From Nocardioides dongkuii (lineage in GTDB: Bacteria; Actinomycetota; Actinomycetes; Propionibacteriales; Nocardioidaceae): DNA of 64,000 nucleotides. Within the stretch, counting starts at the first letter, position 1. Each line of letters opens with the position of its first letter. Below are positions 57,962 to 64,000 of the stretch, one piece after another. The notes below the pieces were generated by a model. That model worked only from the letters and a program-made list of their open reading frames with translations. It had not been told where the DNA came from and made no database searches. The stretch lies in NCBI RefSeq assembly GCF_014127485.1, contig NZ_CP059903.1, positions 1,798,001-1,862,000 on the forward strand, written 5' to 3'. Both the position numbers and the translations under genes were made by a program.

Positions 57962-58870
57962 ATGGCTGAGCACCCCGACACGACCCCGTCCGGCACCGGC
58001 ACCACGCGCGTCAAGCGAGGCATGGCCGAGATGCTGAAGGGCGGCGTGATCATGGACGTCGTCACCGCCGAGCAGGCGAAGATCGCCGAGGACGCCGGCG
58101 CGGTCGCGGTGATGGCGCTCGAGCGGGTGCCCGCCGACATCCGGGCCCAGGGCGGCGTCTCCCGCATGTCCGACCCCGACATGATCGACGGCATCATCGC
58201 GGCCGTCTCGATCCCGGTGATGGCCAAGGCGCGCATCGGCCACTTCGCCGAGGCACAGGTGCTGCAGAGCCTGGGTGTCGACTACGTCGACGAGTCCGAG
58301 GTGCTGACCCCGGCCGACTACGCCAACCACATCGACAAGTGGTCCTTCCAGGTGCCGTTCGTCTGCGGCGCGACCAACCTCGGCGAGGCGCTGCGCCGCA
58401 TCAGCGAGGGCGCGGCGATGATCCGCTCCAAGGGCGAGGCCGGCACCGGCGACGTCTCCAACGCCGTGACGCACATGCGCACCATCCGCCGCGAGATCGG
58501 CCGGCTCACCACGCTCGAGGACGACGAGCTGTACGTCGCCGCCAAGGACCTGCAGGCGCCGTACGACCTGGTCAAGGAGGTCGCGGAGCTCGGCAAGCTG
58601 CCGGTCGTCCTGTTCACCGCCGGCGGCATCGCGACCCCGGCGGACGCGGCGATGATGATGCAGCTCGGCGCCGAGGGCGTCTTCGTGGGCTCGGGCATCT
58701 TCAAGGCCGGCAACCCCGCCCAGCGGGCCGAGGCGATCGTCAAGGCCACCACGTTCCACGACGACGCCGACGTGGTCGCCAAGGTCTCGCGCGGCCTCGG
58801 CGAGGCGATGGTCGGCATCAACGTCGAGGAGCTCGCGCAGCCGCACCGGCTGTCCGAGCGCGGCTGGTAG
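57962..58870 (+). CDS. pdxS: Pyridoxal 5'-phosphate synthase, synthase subunit
   Basis: 302 aa. TIM-barrel enzyme making PLP from ribose-5-P, glyceraldehyde-3-P and ammonia supplied by PdxT. Catalytic lysine in [21 protein letters not shown], and [21 protein letters not shown] phosphate loop. ATG at 57962 with TACGAT ending 7 nt upstream. Its partner pdxT lies 2.6 kb downstream behind the SipW operon. Confidence 0.95.
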   Translation: MAEHPDTTPSGTGTTRVKRGMAEMLKGGVIMDVVTAEQAKIAEDAGAVAVMALERVPADIRAQGGVSRMSDPDMIDGIIAAVSIPVMAKARIGHFAEAQVLQSLGVDYVDESEVLTPADYANHIDKWSFQVPFVCGATNLGEALRRISEGAAMIRSKGEAGTGDVSNAVTHMRTIRREIGRLTTLEDDELYVAAKDLQAPYDLVKEVAELGKLPVVLFTAGGIATPADAAMMMQLGAEGVFVGSGIFKAGNPAQRAEAIVKATTFHDDADVVAKVSRGLGEAMVGINVEELAQPHRLSERGW

Positions 58871-58943
58871 GTCCGATCTCGGGCACCCCCGGGGGCGCTC
58901 CGAGGCGCCGTCGTGGGGTGGGTCACATCGGGCGGGTCCGGGC

Positions 58944-59008
58944 CTCAAGGGACTTGAGTTCTTCTTGAGGAAGGCCGGTGGCTGGCTCGGGGGTCCCTTG
59001 ATCTTGAC
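58944..59008. repeat. CTTGA repeats upstream of the SipW operon
   Basis: CTCAAG-GGA-CTTGAG palindrome at 58944-58958; further CTTGAG at 58964-58969 (11 bp on), CTTGAT at 58997 and CTTGAC at 59003. The 200-bp gap before the operon holds these and no gene; likely operator/promoter sites. Confidence 0.5.
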
Positions 59009-59071
59009 CGAGTGGAATGAGGACATCGCCCCACGACGGGGCCAGGATCCACTCACTCGGAGGACACGACC

Positions 59072-59614
59072 ATGAACAAGACCGCCAAGGGTGCACTCGC
59101 CGCCGGTACCGCCGCCGTCCTGCTGATGGGTGGCGCCGGCTCGCTGGCCTACTGGACCGACTCGGTCACGGGCGGCGCCGGGACCGGCTCCTCCGGCAAG
59201 CTCTCGATCGTGCCCGCCACGACCGGCACCTGGACCCACAACGGCCGCCCGGTCACGAACCCGGTGGACGTCGTCGCGGTCCCCGGCGACGAGTTCCTCT
59301 ACTCCGGCACCTACACGATCGGCGCTACCGGCACGGACCTCCAGGCCGACCTCGACATCACCGAGGGTGCTGTGTCGGGCACCTTCGCGCCCGACGCCGT
59401 GACGGTCACCCCGACCTTCACGCTCGGCACGACGCCCCTGGGCGCCTCGCAGCAGATCACCGCCGCCGACAACGGCAAGACCCTCGCGGTCGGCATCGAG
59501 GTCGACTTCGCCTGGGGCGCCGAGGGCGACAACGCCTCGCAGGGCAAGAAGCTGAACCTGACCGACTACACAGTCACCCTGACCCAGACCGACAAGCTCG
59601 CGGCCGCCAGCTGA
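59072..59614 (+). CDS. SipW-type exported protein (alternate signal peptide)
   Basis: 180 aa. N-terminus MNKTAKGALAAGTAAVLLMGGAG then SLAYWTD, the cleavage context of SipW/TasA-type precursors (hydrophobic stretch followed by ..A.(W/F)(T/S)D). The mature part is a beta-rich Thr/Gly-rich domain. Expected to be cut by the signal peptidase encoded next and to form surface fibres or matrix, by analogy to Bacillus TasA. Good ribosome site (GGAGGA) before the ATG. Confidence 0.8.
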   Translation: MNKTAKGALAAGTAAVLLMGGAGSLAYWTDSVTGGAGTGSSGKLSIVPATTGTWTHNGRPVTNPVDVVAVPGDEFLYSGTYTIGATGTDLQADLDITEGAVSGTFAPDAVTVTPTFTLGTTPLGASQQITAADNGKTLAVGIEVDFAWGAEGDNASQGKKLNLTDYTVTLTQTDKLAAAS

Positions 59615-59643
59615 GTCCGGTCCGAGAGCACAGGTAGTTTCCG

Positions 59644-60270
59644 ATGAGCAGCCTCGCCTGGGACGCCGCCCTGCTGCGCGTCGCGCCGAGCCCGCAGGCG
59701 CAGGACGTCGAGTCGCAGCGGCACACCCGCGGGCGCCGGATCCTGGGCTTCGCCGGCCGCGTCGTCGGCTGGCTGCTCATCATCGCGCTGCTGCTCGTGC
59801 TCGCCGCGACCGTGCTCGTCCCCCGGGTGGCCGGCGCCACGCCGTACACCGTGCTCACCGGCTCGATGGAGCCGAACCTCCCGCCGGGGACCCTGATCGT
59901 CACCGAGCAGGTGCCGGCCCAGGACATTGAGATCGGCGAGGTCGTCACCTTCCAGATCGAGTCCGGCAAGCCTCAGGTCGTCACCCACCGGGTCATCGCG
60001 ACCCGGCAGGACCGAGACGGGCGCCCGGAGTTCCTCACCCAGGGCGACGCCAACCCGATCCCCGACCAGGGCTGGCGCCCGGCGGAGTCCGTGCGCGGCG
60101 TCCTCTGGTACGCCGTCCCGAAGCTCGGCCACGCCAACAACATCCTGACCGGCGACCAGCGCCAGTTCGGCGTGTACGTCGTGGCGGGCGCGCTGGTCCT
60201 CTACGCCCTCGGTCTGTTCGCCGGAGAGGCGCGTGACCGCCGCCGCACCCCGCGGCACGCCGCGCCCTGA
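59644..60270 (+). CDS. sipW: Signal peptidase I, SipW/ER type
   Basis: 208 aa. Membrane helix (~40-65), catalytic Ser in LTGSMEPNLPPGT, and His in VTHRVI in place of the bacterial Lys, as in SipW/ER-type peptidases; then the GDAN motif and a C-terminal helix (VYVVAGALVLYALGLF). It processes the flanking exported proteins. Sits between substrate genes in the operon. Confidence 0.88.
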   Translation: MSSLAWDAALLRVAPSPQAQDVESQRHTRGRRILGFAGRVVGWLLIIALLLVLAATVLVPRVAGATPYTVLTGSMEPNLPPGTLIVTEQVPAQDIEIGEVVTFQIESGKPQVVTHRVIATRQDRDGRPEFLTQGDANPIPDQGWRPAESVRGVLWYAVPKLGHANNILTGDQRQFGVYVVAGALVLYALGLFAGEARDRRRTPRHAAP

Positions 60271-60319
60271 CCGATCCCGTCCGCACCAGCCAGCCTGCCC
60301 CCCCGAGAGGAACCACCCC

Positions 60320-60940
60320 ATGAAGCACGCCGCTCCCCGCGAGACGGGCCGGGTCCGCCCGTCCGGTCGGCTGGCGCTGGCGGTGCTCGCCCTCGTGGGC
60401 GCGGTGGTGGTGCTGATGGGCGGTCAGGGCACGTTCGCCTTCTGGACCGACGAGGCGACGGTGCGGGGGACCGCCATCGAGACGGGCACCCTCGATCTGA
60501 AGGTGAACGGCAGCGACAGCCACGTCACCACCACCCTCGGGATGGCGGCGATGGTGCCCGGACAGACGTCCGCCGAGGTGGTCAGCGTCCGCAACAGCGG
60601 GAGCGCTCCCCTCACCTACACGGTGAACGCGGCCCTCACCGGACCCGACGCCGCCGCGTTCGCGAGCGCCGGGGCGCTGGAGCTCAGGGTGGTCAGGAAC
60701 GGGACGCGGTCGGGCCAGCCCCACGCGACCTGCACGGGCGGACAGGTCCTCGCGACGCACCGGTTCGTGGCCACGGGGCCGACCACCGTCGTGGCGGCGC
60801 GGCAGGGTCCGCTGGCCGGCAACAGTGCTGCGACGCCGGTCTGCCTCCAGGTCTCGTTCTCCGGCTCGGCCCCGTCGAGCCTGCAGGGGCGGACGACGAC
60901 CCTCGCGCTGACCTTCGCCGCCACGTCGGACGTGTCGTGA
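60320..60940 (+). CDS. SipW-type exported protein, second substrate
   Basis: 206 aa from the ATG at 60320, GAGAGGAACC upstream. Basic N-terminus, hydrophobic LALAVLALVGAVVVLMGGQG, then TFAFWTDEATVRGT, again the SipW cleavage pattern. The mature domain (LDLKVNGSDSHVT..., VRNSGSAPLTYTVNA) resembles TasA-like camelysin folds. Its stop overlaps the next start (GTGA). Confidence 0.8.
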   Translation: MKHAAPRETGRVRPSGRLALAVLALVGAVVVLMGGQGTFAFWTDEATVRGTAIETGTLDLKVNGSDSHVTTTLGMAAMVPGQTSAEVVSVRNSGSAPLTYTVNAALTGPDAAAFASAGALELRVVRNGTRSGQPHATCTGGQVLATHRFVATGPTTVVAARQGPLAGNSAATPVCLQVSFSGSAPSSLQGRTTTLALTFAATSDVS

Positions 60941-61407
60941 CGACCGGGCGGCCCCGGACCCTGATGGGGAGCGTGGTGCTGCTGGCGGCCGTCACCCTCA
61001 TGGCCGTGACGGCGATCCCCGGATCGCTGGCCGCGTGGAACGACGAGGTCACGGTGGCCGCCGGCACGTACCGCGCCTACGAGGTCAAGAGCCCCACCGG
61101 CCCGGTCGGCTGCACACGGGGGAGCGACGAGACCGTGAACCTGTCGTGGGCCGCCACGCCCGACGTACCGGCGGGACACCAGTACCAGGTCAGGGTCAGC
61201 TGGCGGTACCTCGGCCGGGACTACGACTGGTCGACCCTCGCGTCGGCCAACCGGCTGCTGCTGCGCAAGTCGGACACCGGCATCCAGGGCGCCTACATCG
61301 GCTCGCCCACCGTGACGGTCTCCGGGATCGTCGGCGACGGGGGCTGGGCCTCCCGGACGTCGATCGAGCGCGACGTCAGCGCCGGCTGGTTCCACTTCGG
61401 CTGCTGA
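60937..61407 (+). CDS. SipW-type exported protein, third substrate
   Basis: 156 aa, GTG start overlapping the preceding stop. LMGSVVLLAAVTLMAVTAIP then GSLAAWNDEVTVAAGTY carries the same signal type. The mature part is Trp/Arg-containing with a lone pair of Cys (VGCTRGSDE and the C-terminal HFGC) that could form a disulfide. Function unknown, probably minor fibre component. Confidence 0.72.
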   Translation: MTTGRPRTLMGSVVLLAAVTLMAVTAIPGSLAAWNDEVTVAAGTYRAYEVKSPTGPVGCTRGSDETVNLSWAATPDVPAGHQYQVRVSWRYLGRDYDWSTLASANRLLLRKSDTGIQGAYIGSPTVTVSGIVGDGGWASRTSIERDVSAGWFHFGC

Positions 61408-61453
61408 CCTGCCCGCGCTGCTGTCCCGCGGACGCCGGCACTAGCCTGACGCG

Positions 61454-62053
61454 GTGCTGAGACCGACCATCGGCGTGCTCGCCGTCCAGGGCGACGTCCG
61501 CGAGCACGTCCGCGCGCTCGACGCCCTCGGCGTCCGCACCACCACCGTGCGTCGTCCCGCTGAGCTCGCGGCCTGCGACGGGCTCGTGGTGCCGGGTGGG
61601 GAGTCGACCACGATGGCCAAGCTGGTCCGCACGTTCGACCTGCTCGAACCGCTGCGGGAGCGGATCGCGGACGGTCTGCCGACCTTCGGGACGTGTGCGG
61701 GGATGATCCTGCTGGCCGACCGGATCGAGGGCGGCGCCCCAGGTCAGGAGACGCTCGGCGGGCTCGACGTGACCGTGCGGCGCAACGCGTTCGGGCGGCA
61801 GGTCGACTCCTTCGAGAGCGACCTGCACCTGAGCGGACTGACCGGGTCCGTGCACGCGGTCTTCATCCGGGCGCCGTGGGTCGAGCGGGCCGGTGCCGGG
61901 GTCGAGGTGCTCGCCCGCGTCCCGCAGGGCCCGGCCGCGGGTAGGATCGTCGCGGTCCGTGAGGACCACCTGATGGCCACGTCCTTCCACCCCGAGGTCG
62001 GCGCGGACCACCGCGTGCACGGCCTCTTCGTGGAACTCGTCAAGCAGTCGTAG
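61454..62053 (+). CDS. pdxT: Pyridoxal 5'-phosphate synthase, glutaminase subunit
   Basis: 199 aa. Class I glutaminase: [16 protein letters not shown], nucleophile Cys in [10 protein letters not shown], and His-Glu pair in FHPEVGAD. Supplies ammonia to PdxS. GTG start at 61454 with TAGCCT ending exactly 6 nt upstream, so it has its own leaderless promoter despite being separated from pdxS. Confidence 0.93.
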   Translation: MLRPTIGVLAVQGDVREHVRALDALGVRTTTVRRPAELAACDGLVVPGGESTTMAKLVRTFDLLEPLRERIADGLPTFGTCAGMILLADRIEGGAPGQETLGGLDVTVRRNAFGRQVDSFESDLHLSGLTGSVHAVFIRAPWVERAGAGVEVLARVPQGPAAGRIVAVREDHLMATSFHPEVGADHRVHGLFVELVKQS

Positions 62054-62065
62054 GTAAGGGAGCGC

Positions 62066-62833
<768 letters not shown>

Positions 62834-62894
62834 GCTCCTCGGTCCCGACCCGCGTGTCGGACGTCGTACGCCGGGGCGCCGGGCTAGCGTTGCT

Positions 62895-62910
62895 CCGAAC
62901 ACCTGTTCGG
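62895..62910. promoter_or_regulatory. LexA (SOS) box upstream of ruvC
   Basis: CCGAACACCTGTTCGG: perfect palindrome, CGAAC-N4-GTTCG core of the actinobacterial LexA consensus. TAGCGT at 62885-62890 would be the -10, putting the box over the transcription start. Confidence 0.75.
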
Positions 62911-62924
62911 ACGGAAGGCTGCTA

Positions 62925-63446
62925 ATGCGCGTGCTCGGGATCGACCCCGGCCTGACCCGGTGCGGGATGGGCGTGGTCGAGGGCTCGGTGGGTCGGCCGC
63001 TGACCCTGGTCGACGTCAACGTGCTGCGGACCTCCGCCGACCTGCCCGTCGCCGAGCGGCTGGTGACCATCGAGCGGGGCGTCGACGCCTGGCTCGACGA
63101 GCACCGCCCCGACGCGGTCGCGGTGGAGCGGGTCTTCGCGCGCTCCGACGTCAGCACCGTGATGGGCACCGCCCAGGCGAGCGGCATCGCGCTGGTCTGT
63201 GCCGCGCGGCGCGGGCTGCCGGTCGCGCTCCACACCCCCAGCGAGGTGAAGGCCGCGGTGTCCGGCAACGGCCGGGCCACCAAGCAGCAGGTGGGCGCGA
63301 TGGTCACCCGGATCCTCCGTCTCGACGCTCCGCCCAAGCCCGCGGACGCCGCGGACGCGCTGGCGCTCGCCATCACCCACATCTGGCGGGGCGGCGCCCA
63401 GGCCAGGATCGACGCGGCGGTCGCCGCAGCAAGGAGTCGTCCGTGA
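62925..63446 (+). CDS. ruvC: Holliday junction resolvase RuvC
   Basis: 173 aa. RNase H-like fold with catalytic acids: [17 protein letters not shown], and the C-terminal [12 protein letters not shown]. Cuts Holliday junctions with RuvAB. GGAAGG before the ATG. Stop overlaps the ruvA GTG (GTGA). Under a LexA box. Confidence 0.95.
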   Translation: MRVLGIDPGLTRCGMGVVEGSVGRPLTLVDVNVLRTSADLPVAERLVTIERGVDAWLDEHRPDAVAVERVFARSDVSTVMGTAQASGIALVCAARRGLPVALHTPSEVKAAVSGNGRATKQQVGAMVTRILRLDAPPKPADAADALALAITHIWRGGAQARIDAAVAAARSRP

Positions 63447-64000
63447 TCGCGTTCGTCCGCGGCCAGGTCGAGGCCGTCACCCTGTCCAGCGCGGTGCTGG
63501 AGGTCGGGGGAGTCGGGCTGGAGCTGATGTGCACCCCCGGCACCCTCGCCACGCTGCGCACCGGCAGCCAGGCCACCCTGCCCACGAGCATGGTGGTCCG
63601 CGAGGACTCGCTGACGCTCTTCGGTTTCCTCGACGACGACGAGAAGCAGACCTTCGAGCTGCTGCAGACCGCGTCGGGCGTCGGCCCGAAGCTGGCGCAG
63701 GCGATGCTCGCCGTCCTCAGCCCCGACGACCTGCGACGGGCCGTGACCGGCGAGGACGTCAAGACCCTCACCCGGGTGCCCGGCGTCGGCCAGAAGGGCG
63801 CGCAGCGGATCATCCTCGAGCTCAAGGACCGGCTCGGCGCCCCGATCGGCACCCGGTCCGCCACGCCGCTCCCGGTCCTCGAGCCCTGGCGCGACCAGGT
63901 GCAGCAGGGCCTGGTCGGCCTGGGCTGGTCGACCAAGGACGCCGACCGTGCCGTCGACGCGGTCGCACCCGACGCGGGCGAGGTCCCCGACGTCGCCGCC
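63443..64000 (+). CDS. ruvA: Holliday junction branch-migration protein RuvA, 3' end outside the window
   Basis: 186 codons visible without a stop; normal length is ~200, so only the tail is missing. N-terminal OB fold ([23 protein letters not shown] with V for start), two helix-hairpin-helix motifs ([14 protein letters not shown] and [16 protein letters not shown]), and domain III starting at ~155 ([19 protein letters not shown]). Translationally coupled to ruvC; ruvB expected next. Confidence 0.95.
   Translation, partial: MIAFVRGQVEAVTLSSAVLEVGGVGLELMCTPGTLATLRTGSQATLPTSMVVREDSLTLFGFLDDDEKQTFELLQTASGVGPKLAQAMLAVLSPDDLRRAVTGEDVKTLTRVPGVGQKGAQRIILELKDRLGAPIGTRSATPLPVLEPWRDQVQQGLVGLGWSTKDADRAVDAVAPDAGEVPDVAA

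Overview
The window comes from a high-GC actinobacterium. Gene content points to Nocardioidaceae (a Nocardioides-like genome). Supporting signs are a siroheme reductase-cysH operon preceded by an actinobacterial cysteine leader peptide, the HIT-pgsA-pdxS-pdxT-yebC-ruvC neighbourhood, phosphoketolase-acetate kinase, and many TANNNT -10 boxes placed 6-8 nt before the start codon (leaderless transcripts). The species call is inference; no search was run.

Layout. 1-2335: assimilatory sulfur reduction operon (cysH, a small zinc-ribbon protein, nitrite/sulfite reductase, Cys leader peptide), all minus strand. 2536-12619: housekeeping and stress genes (glyA, a SLC13 transporter, AidB-like acyl-CoA dehydrogenase, YihY, an RCK K+ channel, a STAS protein, a LexA-boxed 74-aa protein, a BLUF photoreceptor, RNase J). 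12693-19146: P-type ATPase divergent from the xfp-ackA operon. 19463-20863: tRNA-Gly, -Cys and -Val(GAC) on the minus strand, a class IV aminotransferase, and tRNA-Val(CAC).

20844-44789 is a genomic island of about 24 kb inserted at the 3' end of tRNA-Val(CAC), bounded by an 18-bp direct repeat with a tyrosine integrase at the far end. It carries a complete six-gene type 3 BREX phage-defence operon (brxF-brxC-pglX-brxH-pglZ-brxA, every junction overlapping), a convergent DUF1643-like pair, a MobF relaxase-helicase, two small HTH/excisionase genes, a HEPN/MNT toxin-antitoxin pair whose HEPN gene is put out of frame by a GACTC pentanucleotide repeat, and an unrecognised two-gene cassette encoding a 451-aa and a ~880-aa membrane protein. 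The left end is layered: a tRNA-Ala 3' fragment with its own terminator and a second partial copy of the tRNA-Val end suggest repeated insertion.

44790-64000 returns to the core genome: a secreted excalibur-SNase nuclease, lon (with a ClgR-like site), type III glutamine synthetase, thrS and a lipoprotein, a cluster of inverted GC-rich repeats, an F420-type oxidoreductase, a YcaQ-like glycosylase, a divergent GNAT/HIT pair, pgsA, pdxS, a SipW signal peptidase operon with three SipW-type substrates lying between pdxS and pdxT, yebC, and ruvC-ruvA under a LexA box.
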